DNA of 64,000 bases from Hamadaea flava. Its GTDB lineage: Bacteria > Actinomycetota > Actinomycetes > Mycobacteriales > Micromonosporaceae. The first letter of the stretch is position 1. The number at the start of each line of letters is the position of its first letter. The notes under the pieces were generated by a model. The model was not told where the DNA came from. It was given only the letters and a program-made list of their open reading frames with translations, and ran no database searches. The position numbers were made by a program, and so were the translations under genes. Below, piece by piece: positions 50,353 through 59,828 of this stretch. The stretch spans positions 248,001-312,000 of the forward strand of contig NZ_JAMZDZ010000001.1 of the NCBI RefSeq assembly GCF_024172085.1, read 5' to 3'.

Positions 50353-51460
50353 CGACCTGTGCCCGCGCGGTCCGGAATGGACGGTCGACTGGCCGCGGCT
50401 GCGCGCGGCGTTCGCGTGGCTGCGCCGCCTGGAAGGCGTCGAGCAGGACCCGCGCCACCACGCCGAGGGGGACGTGGCCACCCACACGCGGATGGCCGCC
50501 GAGGTGCTCACGTCGCTGCCGTCCTGGCGCGCGCTCGAACCGGACCATCGGGTCCGCCTGTTCGCGGCCGTGTTGCTTCACGATGTCGCCAAACCATTTT
50601 GTACGCAGACAGAGGCCGACGGGTCGGTGACGGCGCACGGGCATTCCCGGCGCGGCGAACTGCTGGCCCGGCGGCTGCTGTGGGAGCTGGACGCGCCACT
50701 CGGGTTCCGTGAGCACGTCGCGGCGCTGGTGCGGCACCACCAGGTCCCGTTCTGGGCCCTGGAACGCGACGATCTGGAGGAGATCGTCCTCCGGGTGTCG
50801 ATCACGGCGCGCAACGACGACCTGGCGATGCTGGCCACCGCGGACATCCTCGGCCGGATCTGCGGCGACGCCTCCTCGGTGCTGGACAACATCGCGCTGT
50901 TCCGGGAGTACTGCGCCGACCTCGGCGTCCTCGACCGGCCGTGGCCGTTCGCCAACGATCACGCGCGGTACGCGTACTTCGCGACCCCGGGGCGCGATCC
51001 CCGCTGGGCGGCCTATGACGACACGACGTTCACCGTGACCGTGCTGTCGGGGCTGCCCGGCGTCGGCAAGGACCACTTCGTTTCCGGCCTGGATCTGCCG
51101 GTGATCAGCCTGGACGCACTGCGCGCGACGCTGGGCGTACGCCCGACCGCGCCGCAGGGGCCGGTGCTGGCGGCGGCCCGCTCGGCGGCGCGAACGCTGC
51201 TGCGGACCCGGACCCCGTTCGTGTGGAACGCCACGAACGTGTCCCGCCAAGTACGCGAGCAGATCGTCTCGCTCGCGGCCGGCTACGGCGCCCGCGTCCA
51301 CGTCGTCTCCCTGGAGGCCCCGCCCGGTGTCATCTCGGCGCGCAACTCAGCGCGTACGTCGCCGGTGCCGGCCGCGGCCGTCGAGCGGATGATCGGCCGC
51401 TGGGAGACGCCCGACCTGACCGAGGCCCACGCCGTGTCCTGGATCGACACCCGAGTCTGA
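50339..51460 (+). CDS. HD-phosphohydrolase fused to P-loop polynucleotide kinase (HD-Pnk type)
   Basis: Residues about 40-195 are an HD phosphohydrolase domain with H49, H81-D82 (LLHDVAKP), H102, H133-H134 and D169, a full metal set. Residues about 230-373 are a P-loop kinase with SGLPGVGKDHF at 237-247, DALRATLGV at 259 and an arginine lid in ISARNSART. This order is that of HD-Pnk enzymes, which remove 2',3'-cyclic phosphates and phosphorylate 5'-OH ends of RNA. K-D in place of K-S/T in the P-loop is unusual. With the ligase it forms an end-healing and sealing pair. Confidence 0.9.
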   Translation: MPIFDDLCPRGPEWTVDWPRLRAAFAWLRRLEGVEQDPRHHAEGDVATHTRMAAEVLTSLPSWRALEPDHRVRLFAAVLLHDVAKPFCTQTEADGSVTAHGHSRRGELLARRLLWELDAPLGFREHVAALVRHHQVPFWALERDDLEEIVLRVSITARNDDLAMLATADILGRICGDASSVLDNIALFREYCADLGVLDRPWPFANDHARYAYFATPGRDPRWAAYDDTTFTVTVLSGLPGVGKDHFVSGLDLPVISLDALRATLGVRPTAPQGPVLAAARSAARTLLRTRTPFVWNATNVSRQVREQIVSLAAGYGARVHVVSLEAPPGVISARNSARTSPVPAAAVERMIGRWETPDLTEAHAVSWIDTRV

Positions 51461-51470
51461 CGGCTCTCGA

Positions 51471-51521
51471 TGTCGGACGGCGCGCAGTGTCGGACGGCTT
51501 CCGGTGTCGGACCTGGGCGGT
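51471..51521. repeat. Three 17-bp direct repeats beginning TGTCGGAC
   Basis: TGTCGGAC starts at 51471, 51488 and 51505, exactly 17 bp apart, with the first two sharing 11 bases (TGTCGGACGGC). They lie between the HD-Pnk gene and the recombinase gene. Iteron-like or regulator-binding roles are possible. Confidence 0.7.
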
Positions 51522-51532
51522 AGATTGGGATC

Positions 51533-52555
51533 ATGGAGATCGTCCCCCGGTCCGGCTCGGGCGCGCTGATGCACCCCGTGCAGGAGTACGCCGACTTCAC
51601 CGAGGCGTGGCTGCACAACCGGCGGCTGTCGGAGCACACGCGGGACGCGTACCGGCGGGACGTCACCTCGTTCCTGGCCTGGTGCGGCGAACACGACATC
51701 GACCCCCGGTCGGTCAAGTTCACCCACGTCAACGAGTACGCCCGCGCGCTGGAGGCGGCCGTCGACCCGCGTACCGGCAAGCCGCTCGCGCCGACCACGA
51801 TCGCCCGCAAACTGTCCGGCCTGTCCAGCTGGTACGACTTCCTGCTCAAACTGGAGGCGGTCACCGCCAACCCCGTCGGCGGCGCGGACCGGCCGCAGGT
51901 CAGCCGCGACCACTCGACGACGATCGGGATGAGCCCGGCCGAGGTCGACGCCATCCTGCGGGCCGCCAAAGCGGACGGCGTCCGGGCGTACGCCATCATC
52001 GCCCTGCTCGCCGACCTCGGCCTGCGGGTCAGCGAAGTGTGCGGACTCGACCTGGACGACCTCGGCCACGAACGCGGGCACCGGACCATCCGGTTCGTCG
52101 GCAAGGGCGGCCGTCCCCGTCGCCGGGCGTTGGCACCTGGGACGGCGGCGGCGCTGGACGCGTACCTGGACTCGCGGGCCGCACTGGCGGGGGTCGCCGT
52201 CGACGAGCTGACCGGGCCGGTGTTCGTGACCACCACGGGCGCACCCGTCGACCGGCATGCCGTCAAGCGCCTCATCCCGCAGCTCGCCAAACGGGCCGGG
52301 ATCCCCAGCGCCGAACATCTGTCGCCGCACTCCCTGCGGCACGCGTTCGCGACCACGGCCCGGGCTGAAGGCGTACCGCTGGAGGACGTGCAGGACGCGA
52401 TGGGCCACGCCGACCCGCGAACGACCCGCCGCTACGACCGCGACCGGCACAACCTCGACCGCGATCCCTCGTACGCCATCTGGGCCGCGCGCGCTCGGCG
52501 TACTTCCTCCCCCTCCGCTGAGGCCGCGCCTGGAGCGCCGTCGGGAGACGCATGA
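51533..52555 (+). CDS. Tyrosine recombinase (XerC/D-like)
   Basis: The 340-residue protein has an N-terminal SAM-like DNA-binding domain and a C-terminal catalytic domain with the tyrosine recombinase residues R165 (LGLRVSEVCGLDLDDLG), K191, H266-x-x-R269 (SPHSLRHAFATT), H292 (MGHADPRTTRRYDRD) and Y301. It could be an integrase or a paralogue of XerC. It stands alone after the RNA repair operon, with no phage genes nearby. A palindrome begins at its stop codon. Confidence 0.9.
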   Translation: MEIVPRSGSGALMHPVQEYADFTEAWLHNRRLSEHTRDAYRRDVTSFLAWCGEHDIDPRSVKFTHVNEYARALEAAVDPRTGKPLAPTTIARKLSGLSSWYDFLLKLEAVTANPVGGADRPQVSRDHSTTIGMSPAEVDAILRAAKADGVRAYAIIALLADLGLRVSEVCGLDLDDLGHERGHRTIRFVGKGGRPRRRALAPGTAAALDAYLDSRAALAGVAVDELTGPVFVTTTGAPVDRHAVKRLIPQLAKRAGIPSAEHLSPHSLRHAFATTARAEGVPLEDVQDAMGHADPRTTRRYDRDRHNLDRDPSYAIWAARARRTSSPSAEAAPGAPSGDA

Positions 52556-52604
52556 TCAGGGTCATTTCCCTGTCGCCGTGGCAACGTGGAAGTGACCCTG
52601 ATCA
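52553..52604. repeat. TGATCAGGGTCA palindrome at the recombinase 3' end
   Basis: TGATCAGGGTCATTTCC at 52553-52569 pairs with GGAAGTGACCCTGATCA at 52588-52604 (16 of 17). The first three bases are the stop codon of the recombinase. It shares the GATCAGGG core with the repeat elements at 34.9 and 62.35 kb and may act as a terminator between convergent genes. Confidence 0.7.
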
Positions 52605-52708
52605 AGATATGACCCGGTGAGGCGGTCGCCGGATCTGGCTTCCGGCGGCCACCCCACCCGGGCGTCTCTTCCTCGAGCGGCTACTTCGTGGGCCGCTGGT
52701 TCGGGCGG

Positions 52709-54205
52709 CTAGTCCTTGGGCAGCGCGAACTCGACCAGGTCCCGGTAGCGCTGAACAGCCTGCCGCAGCCGTTCGGTGTCGCCCTCGGCGTCCTCCCACT
52801 CGGACAGGGCCCGCTTCCGCTCCGCCAACGCCGCGGTGAGGCCCTCCAGAGCCTCGTCGGCGAGCGCCTGAGCATCCCGAGCCGCAGCCGCCGGATCGTC
52901 CACGAACCGCACCTGGACCTCGTGCCACCGGCTGCGCAGATTCTCCGCCGCCGTCGCGTCCCATAGGCCGGCCACGACCGGCAGCGGGTCCGCCACTGAC
53001 CCGGCGTCCGTCGCTTCTGCCGCGACGGCCGCCGTTTCCTCCGCTACTTCCGCTTGCCCAGCGAACTCCCCAGCGTCGTCTGCTTCCCGAGCTGATTCCG
53101 CCGCGATCGGCTCGACGACAGCTGCTTGCACCGCAGTGTCTTCCACGGCGTCTTCCGCAGCGGCATCCTCCACCGTGGCGTCTCCCGCCGCGTCAGCGTC
53201 TTCCGCCGTTTCGTCAGCCGCGTCCGTCTCGGCGCTGGGCGCTTCCACCGCGTCGACGGCTTCGCCGGAGGCCACGTCGTCCGCCGCTTCAGTCTCAGCC
53301 GCTTCGGCTACAGGCTCGTCCACCTCGGCGACAGGTTCCTCCAGCTCGTCCGCACCGGACGACTCCGCACTAGGCGACTCTGCGCCCGGCGACTCCGCCA
53401 GGTCGGCCGCGTCGACCACCTCGGCCGTTTCCTCGGGTTCGCCGCCCGGTTCCTCGTCCCCGGACTCGGCCACGTCCTCGACGGCCGCGCCTTCGTCCGC
53501 CTCGTCTGTCACATCGTCTGTCACATCGTCTGCCGCGTCGGCCTCGCCGGCCGGCTCGTCCATGACGTCGCCATCGTCGGCCGCGTCCACGATGTCCGCC
53601 TCGCCGCTCGGCTCCACTGCGTCCGCTTCGTCGCCGGGCGACTCGGCTTCGTCGGCCTCCGCGGCCGGCTCCGCTACCGTGTCGGAGTCTTCCACCGCTG
53701 CGGCCTCGTCGGCCTCGGCTACCGGCTCATCGGTGGCAGTTTCGTCAGCCGATTCGTCTGATGCGTCAGCGATCTCGTCGGTGCTCTCCGCGTCCACCGA
53801 TTCGTCGACCGGTTCGTCGACCGGTTCGTCTGTCGACTCGTCCGCTTCGTCGGCCGGCGACTCGGCGACGTCGGTCTCCGCGCTCGGTTCCGCGTCGTCG
53901 GCTGCCTCTGCGTCGTCCGCCTCCGCCGCGGAGGTCGGCGACTCCGCCAGGTCGGCCGCGTCGTCGTCCACTGCGGCGACCGTCGCGTCCACATCGGACG
54001 CATCGGGGCCTCCGGGAGCGTCGGTCGCGTCGTCGGCGGGTTCCCGCTGGGCGGGTACCACCAGGCGCTGCTCGTCGACCTCGGGGTCGGCTTCCGGCGC
54101 GGTGACGTGGTTGTCGATGTCGGCGGCGAAGTCGTCGATGACGTGCGGCTCCTCCTCCGGGTGATCCGAAGGCGCCAGCGGCCCCCGGATCTTGTCTGAC
54201 TGCAT
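52709..54205 (-). CDS. Very acidic low-complexity protein with a C-terminal domain
   Basis: The 498-residue protein has a long Ala/Asp/Glu/Val/Ser-rich region at about 30-395 with imperfect repeats such as DEPVDE and ADEAE, giving a very negative charge. Residues about 405-498 form a folded-looking domain with RWHEVQVRFVDDP, EGLTAALAERKRALSEWEDA and LRQAVQRYRDLVEFALP. No signal or transmembrane segment is present. The C-terminal domain resembles that of the next gene. GGGGAAGG precedes the ATG. The role is unknown; polyanionic regions often bind cations or basic proteins. Confidence 0.8.
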   Translation of the reverse strand: MQSDKIRGPLAPSDHPEEEPHVIDDFAADIDNHVTAPEADPEVDEQRLVVPAQREPADDATDAPGGPDASDVDATVAAVDDDAADLAESPTSAAEADDAEAADDAEPSAETDVAESPADEADESTDEPVDEPVDESVDAESTDEIADASDESADETATDEPVAEADEAAAVEDSDTVAEPAAEADEAESPGDEADAVEPSGEADIVDAADDGDVMDEPAGEADAADDVTDDVTDEADEGAAVEDVAESGDEEPGGEPEETAEVVDAADLAESPGAESPSAESSGADELEEPVAEVDEPVAEAAETEAADDVASGEAVDAVEAPSAETDAADETAEDADAAGDATVEDAAAEDAVEDTAVQAAVVEPIAAESAREADDAGEFAGQAEVAEETAAVAAEATDAGSVADPLPVVAGLWDATAAENLRSRWHEVQVRFVDDPAAAARDAQALADEALEGLTAALAERKRALSEWEDAEGDTERLRQAVQRYRDLVEFALPKD

Positions 54206-54303
54206 AAGCCTTCCCCTTTCACACTGCGTCGGGGGACGCGGTGACTCGTGCCGCGTCGTGGTACGCGGCGAACAATGGGCCGCGTCGTGGGGGGCGCGGC
54301 GGG

Positions 54304-54891
54304 TCAGGGCCGCGAAGCCGGGCGACTTTCGGAGGTCGGCTGCGGCCGTTGAGGTGGTACGGGCTCCTCACCGAGCAGATCGGCGACAAGCTCGCGGTAC
54401 TGCACTACCGCCTGCCGAAGTTCCTCGACGGACGCCTCGTGGCGGCGGGCGCGCTCGCTGATCTCGTGAGCCCGCCGGTAGGCCGAAAGCGTTCGGGCAT
54501 GGTCGACGGACAGCTGCGCGACCTGGTCGTCGTAATCTCCGGTCGGGTACCCGATCTCACCCACGAGCCGGGTCACGACCTCGTCGGCGGCGCCGACGGA
54601 GTCCTCGGGCGCGTCGACGAATCGCGCCTGGACCTCCTGCCATTCGTCAGCGTATCTGCTTCGAGCGTCCGGCGTCAGTGGCCGAAGGTCGAGGTCGGCA
54701 TGCCGACGTTGCCGTTCGAGCAACTCCTTCTCGGCCGCCGCCTTGCTGTCGTGTTCGGTGACCAGACGTTCGTACTCGTCGCCGAAGGTCGCCTGCAGTC
54801 TGCGACTGCGCTGGATCCGGACGGCGAAGACGGCGGCCGCCCCGAGGATGACGACGACCACGAGCAGAAGGATGACTTGTGCCGGTGACAT
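54304..54891 (-). CDS. Membrane-anchored protein sharing a domain with the acidic protein
   Basis: The 195-residue protein starts with a transmembrane segment, VILLLVVVVILGAAAVFAV, followed by a charged helical region. It ends with DEWQEVQARFVDAP and a late LRQAVVQYRELVADLL, which match the C-terminal domain of the acidic protein. A Pro-rich tail follows. The ATG at 54891 is preferred because GGAGAGG lies 2 bp before it. It is upstream of the acidic gene in the same direction, so the pair may be co-transcribed and work at the membrane. Confidence 0.78.
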   Translation of the reverse strand: MSPAQVILLLVVVVILGAAAVFAVRIQRSRRLQATFGDEYERLVTEHDSKAAAEKELLERQRRHADLDLRPLTPDARSRYADEWQEVQARFVDAPEDSVGAADEVVTRLVGEIGYPTGDYDDQVAQLSVDHARTLSAYRRAHEISERARRHEASVEELRQAVVQYRELVADLLGEEPVPPQRPQPTSESRPASRP

Positions 54892-54915
54892 GGCCTCTCC
54901 TTTCCGGTCGGGATC

Positions 54916-54952
54916 GCATACCCGGAGGATGGAGATTTCAATCCGGGTATGC
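54916..54952. promoter_or_regulatory. GCATACCCGG inverted repeat between divergent genes
   Basis: GCATACCCGG at 54916-54925 and CCGGGTATGC at 54943-54952 are perfect reverse complements 17 bp apart, between the membrane-anchored gene and the first GAF-ANTAR gene. Each arm contains GGGTAT, the -10 sequence of stress sigma factors of the SigB type, but a matching -35 is not clear. Confidence 0.5.
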
Positions 54953-54982
54953 GCGCCGTCCGAGGTGGAGCATGCTGAGAAC

Positions 54983-55684
54983 ATGACCGACCAGACGCGG
55001 GTGGCCCGAGCGTTCGCCGGTATCGCCCGCTGCGTCCTGGCGGAGTCGTCGGCCGCAGAGGTGTTGCAGGTCTTCGCCGACAGCTGTGCCGCGGCGGTGG
55101 GCGTACCGTCCGTCGGCGTGAGCGTCGGCCCGGTCGGTGACTGCCCGCACGTCATGGCCGCCTCGGACGAACGCGCGTACGTCCTGGAGGATGTGGCGGC
55201 CGGTGACGGGCCGACCCCGGCTCGCTACGTCCGCGCGTACGGGCGGTCGCTGGTCAACACGCGGCTGCTGCCGCACGACGGCCGGTGGCCGGCTGTCGCC
55301 GAGCGGGCGCTGGCGGCCGGCATCGGCCTGGTGACCGTGCTGCCGTTGCGGGACGCCGACGAGATCCTGGGCACCGTCACGCTGTACTGCGAGGACTGGG
55401 TCGGGCTGGAGGTACCCCGGATCGAGGTCGCCGAGGCGCTGGCCGTCACCGCGTCGGCCGTCCTGATCGAGGCTCGCCGCCGGGACGCCGCGGCTGCCCG
55501 CGCTCGGCGGCTGAGTGTGGCCCTCGACCAGCGGGTCCGGATCGAGCAGGCGGTCGGCCGGTTGGCCGAACGCTGGAACGTCACCCCGGACGAGGCGTAC
55601 GAGCGCATGCGGCGGGACGCCGAGGAGCGCGATGTGCCGCTCGAGACTCTGGCACGGGAGGCGGCGGCCGTCGACCGCTGGTGA
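54983..55684 (+). CDS. GAF and ANTAR domain RNA-binding antiterminator
   Basis: The 233-residue protein has an N-terminal GAF-like sensor (residues about 10-165) and a C-terminal ANTAR domain (LDQRVRIEQAVGRLAERWNV, then TPDEAYERMRRDAEERDVPLETLAREAA). ANTAR proteins bind two-hairpin RNA motifs to stop transcription termination. It is followed 4 bp later by a second GAF-ANTAR gene and divergent from the membrane-anchored protein. The signal sensed by the GAF domain is unknown. Confidence 0.88.
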   Translation: MTDQTRVARAFAGIARCVLAESSAAEVLQVFADSCAAAVGVPSVGVSVGPVGDCPHVMAASDERAYVLEDVAAGDGPTPARYVRAYGRSLVNTRLLPHDGRWPAVAERALAAGIGLVTVLPLRDADEILGTVTLYCEDWVGLEVPRIEVAEALAVTASAVLIEARRRDAAAARARRLSVALDQRVRIEQAVGRLAERWNVTPDEAYERMRRDAEERDVPLETLAREAAAVDRW

Positions 55685-55688
55685 CCTG

Positions 55689-56553
55689 ATGACGTCCAGT
55701 GATCAACTCCGCGCCGCGATCCTTCTCGCCGCCGCGATGGCCGAGCACGAACGGCAATGTGCCGAACGGTCGCTGCGGTTCGCCGAGCGGCACGAGGGCC
55801 TCCTCGACACGGGGTCCGCCGAGCAACGCAAGCTGCACGAGCGGATGTCGGCCATCAATCGCGGCTCGGCCGAGCGTCACCTCGCCACCCGGCGGATCCA
55901 TCTGGCCCACGCCGAGCGGCTGCGGAACTGGCGATTGGACGATCCGCTCGGCGTGGAGCCGTTCATGTCCGCGATGGCGGAGATCGTCGGCGCGCCGACC
56001 GCGCTGACCCTCGTCGGGAGCAGCCTGGCGCAGGCGTACGCCTCCGCCTCCGACGGGGTGGCCGAGGCCGCGCAGGATCTGGAGCTGATGCTCAGCGAGG
56101 GGCCGATGACCGATGCGGTCCGGGCGGGCGAGCCGGCGGTCGCCGAGGTGGGCAGCCGATCGGACGCGCAGCGCTGGCCGCTCTACCTGCCCGCGCTGGC
56201 CGACCTCGGCGTACGGGAGGTCATCGCGGTCCCCGTCGGGTCACGCTGGTCGCGCCTCGGCGCGCTGGCGGTGTTCGGCCCGGGGCATGCCGGAGCGATC
56301 GTGCGCCGACTGGGCCAGGTGGCCGACGCCCTGACCCAGTCGGTGCTGCTCGCGTCGGACAGCGCCGGCGGCTTTCCCTACCTGACGTTCTTCTCGGCCG
56401 GCTCGGGCCGCAGCACGATCCACCGCGCGGTCGGCATGCTCTGCGAGCGGATGGGCTGCGGCCCGGCGGACGCGCTGGCCCTGTTGCGGGCCCGCGCGTT
56501 CACCGCCGGGCTCGCGGTCGAGACCGTCGCCTCCGGGGTCGTCCGGCGCGAGA

Positions 56554-56567
<14 letters not shown>
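55689..56567 (+). CDS. Second GAF and ANTAR domain protein
   Basis: The 292-residue protein has an N-terminal alpha-helical extension of about 95 residues rich in charged residues, then a GAF-like domain and a C-terminal ANTAR-like domain (STIHRAVGMLCERMGCGPADALALLRARAF). It lies 4 bp after the first GAF-ANTAR gene, so the two are coupled. The extension could be a partner-binding or coiled-coil segment. Its 3' end overlaps the ABC-F gene by 14 bp. Confidence 0.83.
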
Positions 56568-58179
<1,612 letters not shown>

Positions 58180-58285
58180 GAAAAGACACCACCGAAAGGG
58201 TCTGAAGAAAATGCCCGCCGGGTGTCGTCACCTCGGGCGCGGGCAAGGTCGGTGGTGTCACAGCTCCATAGTGCGTTGAGGTTAA
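58180..58285 (-). promoter_or_regulatory. Attenuator-like leader of the ABC-F gene
   Basis: Read on the minus strand, GACACCACCGA (58259-58249) pairs perfectly with TCGGTGGTGTC (58195-58185), and the latter is followed at once by TTTTCTTG, where the TTG start codon lies. An inner hairpin of GCCCGC (58244-58239) with GCGGGC (58218-58213) is followed by ATTTTC. Two terminator-like structures just ahead of the gene fit antibiotic-induced attenuation. An upstream coding region is not certain, although ATG-GAG-CTG-TGA at 58269-58258 is a possible tiny one. Confidence 0.65.
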
Positions 58286-58323
58286 CACGATTCCGGGGCG
58301 TCGGGGAACGCCCCGGAATCGTG
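58286..58323 (-). terminator. Rho-independent-like hairpin after the PASTA gene
   Basis: CACGATTCCGGGGCG at 58286-58300 pairs perfectly with 58309-58323 around an 8-bp loop. It follows the stop of the PASTA gene by 19 bp on the minus strand and precedes the ABC-F leader, so it separates the two transcripts. Confidence 0.75.
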
Positions 58324-58341
58324 CGGTGGATCACCGCCGGT

Positions 58342-59379
58342 TCAGCCCTTGCCGCCCGACGACGGCTTGCAGCTCAGGTTGATCGGCGTGTCGGCCGGGA
58401 CGGCGGTGCCCGCCTTCGGCGTCTGCGCGGTCACCACGTACCCGTCCAGCGCGGTCACCACGTTGCCGGACGGGTCCTTGCAGGTGATCGTGGAGAACCC
58501 GGCGTCGGTGAGGATCTGCTGCGCCGACGACGCCTTCTCCCCCACCACGTTCGGGACGCTGATCGTCACCGTCGACGGCGTCGGGGACGGGCTCGGCGCG
58601 GCGGTGCCGCTCGGCGCGGTACTGGCGGTGGCGGTGGCGGCCGCAGTGGTCGTCGGCGTCGCGCTCGCCCCTCCGGGGGTCGACGACTCCGACGCCGCCG
58701 CGGTCGGCGACGCGGGCGCCGCGGGCGTGGTCACCACCACGCTGGGCGACGGCGTGGCCGACGTCGACCCGGTGTCCTCGTCGCGGTTGCCCCAGTAGAC
58801 CAGTCCCGCCACGCAGCACAGCAGGAGAAGCAGCAGCAAGAGCAGCCACAGCCACCACGGGCGGCGCTTCTTCTCCGGCGTACCCGAGGGCGGCGGGGCC
58901 GTCGGCGGGGTGCCGCCCGGTCCGGACGCGGCCGGCGTACTCGGTGCCGGTGCGGTCGGCGTCGCGGTCGGCGCAGGAGTCGGCGTCTCCGTGGCGGGCG
59001 GCTCGCTCACCGCCGCGGCGGCGACAGGTGCGGCGACGGGCGCCGGGTCTGCCGGTGCGGGCTGTTCAGCCGCGGCAGGTTCGGCCGGCGCGGCTGCGGG
59101 TTCGGCCGGCGGTTCGGCGGCGAACACCTGCTCGGTCGGAGCGTCCGCTGCCTCGGCAGCATCGGCCGGCTGCGGCGTCTCGACCGGTTCAGGCGTACCG
59201 GCCGGTTCGGGAGCGCCGGCCGGCGGGGCGTCGGACGCGGCAGCAGCAGCGACCGCGGCCGCTTCCGCAGCCGCAGCGGCAGCTAACCGGCGACGCCAGT
59301 TGATGTACCGGCCGCGATCGTCGCGCGGCGGGTTTGCTCGAGAGTCGAGCGGGAGGTCGGCGGCCTCGTTGTCAGACAC
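58342..59379 (-). CDS. Membrane protein with one PASTA domain
   Basis: The 345-residue protein has a long Ala/Pro-rich N-terminus of about 170 residues, a transmembrane segment (WWLWLLLLLLLLLCCVAGLVYW), a Ser/Thr/Pro-rich linker of about 75 residues, and a C-terminal PASTA domain beginning VTISVPNVVGEKASSAQQIL and ending INLSCKP. PASTA domains bind peptidoglycan fragments. It may sense the cell wall, although no kinase domain is present. It is followed by a strong hairpin terminator. Confidence 0.83.
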   Translation of the reverse strand: MSDNEAADLPLDSRANPPRDDRGRYINWRRRLAAAAAAEAAAVAAAAASDAPPAGAPEPAGTPEPVETPQPADAAEAADAPTEQVFAAEPPAEPAAAPAEPAAAEQPAPADPAPVAAPVAAAAVSEPPATETPTPAPTATPTAPAPSTPAASGPGGTPPTAPPPSGTPEKKRRPWWLWLLLLLLLLLCCVAGLVYWGNRDEDTGSTSATPSPSVVVTTPAAPASPTAAASESSTPGGASATPTTTAAATATASTAPSGTAAPSPSPTPSTVTISVPNVVGEKASSAQQILTDAGFSTITCKDPSGNVVTALDGYVVTAQTPKAGTAVPADTPINLSCKPSSGGKG

Positions 59380-59576
59380 TGACGCCTCTCAAGTCCGGGG
59401 GAACTTAGGAATTTCCATCGGACATCGTGAGGTTCGCCGCCCTTTCCGGCACTCGCCCGCAAGGTGAGTGATTCGCGCCGAACGGTCAGCGTACGGGTGC
59501 GGGGGCCGTCCACTGGGGAGGGCGGGACTACGCTGCGGGCCCTGCCGGGAACGAGCCGGATCGGTCACGCGCCGCG

Positions 59577-59819
59577 ATGGGCAGCCTGTTGTTCCTGGTC
59601 GTCGCGCCGGGGGTGGTCACCGGACTGGTGCCGTGGTGGCTGACCGGCGGATGGCGTACCGGGACGACCATTCTGGTCCTGCGGCTGCTCGGCGCGATCC
59701 TGCTGACCGTCGGGACAGCCGCCCTTCCGTGGTCGTTCGGACAGTTCGTCTGGGAGGGCGCCGGCACTCCGGCCCCGGTCGCGCCGACTGAGCATCCGGG
59801 CGAAACGGGGCAACGCTAG
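59577..59819 (+). pseudogene. Truncated isoprenylcysteine/PEMT-like membrane methyltransferase
   Basis: The 80-residue product matches only the N-terminus of the ICMT/PEMT-like membrane methyltransferase family: VVTGLVPWWLTGGWRTG, the next membrane helix, and FVWEGAGTPAPVAPTE. In intact members this is followed by the GLYRYVRNPMY catalytic region, which is absent here; the frame ends 8 codons after APTE. No continuation in another frame is visible before the next gene at 59829, so the gene has lost its active site. Confidence 0.7.
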
Positions 59820-59828
59820 CATCGGGAT

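Noticed and set aside
51471-51521. CRISPR-like array
   Set aside because: Only three 17-bp repeats with no longer spacer; arrays have longer repeats and variable spacers.
51533-52555. Prophage or integrative element around the tyrosine recombinase
   Set aside because: No tRNA, phage or conjugation genes are next to it and neighbouring genes look chromosomal.
53136-54164. A Ser/Ala-rich plus-strand frame antisense to the acidic protein
   Set aside because: The antisense of GCC/GAC-type codons always gives Ser/Ala repeats; there is no ribosome-binding site or domain, while the minus-strand gene has a good start.
58180-58285. Leader peptide for the ABC-F gene
   Set aside because: The only ATG frame is three codons long, and the GTG frames run far into the gene; no ribosome-binding site supports one.
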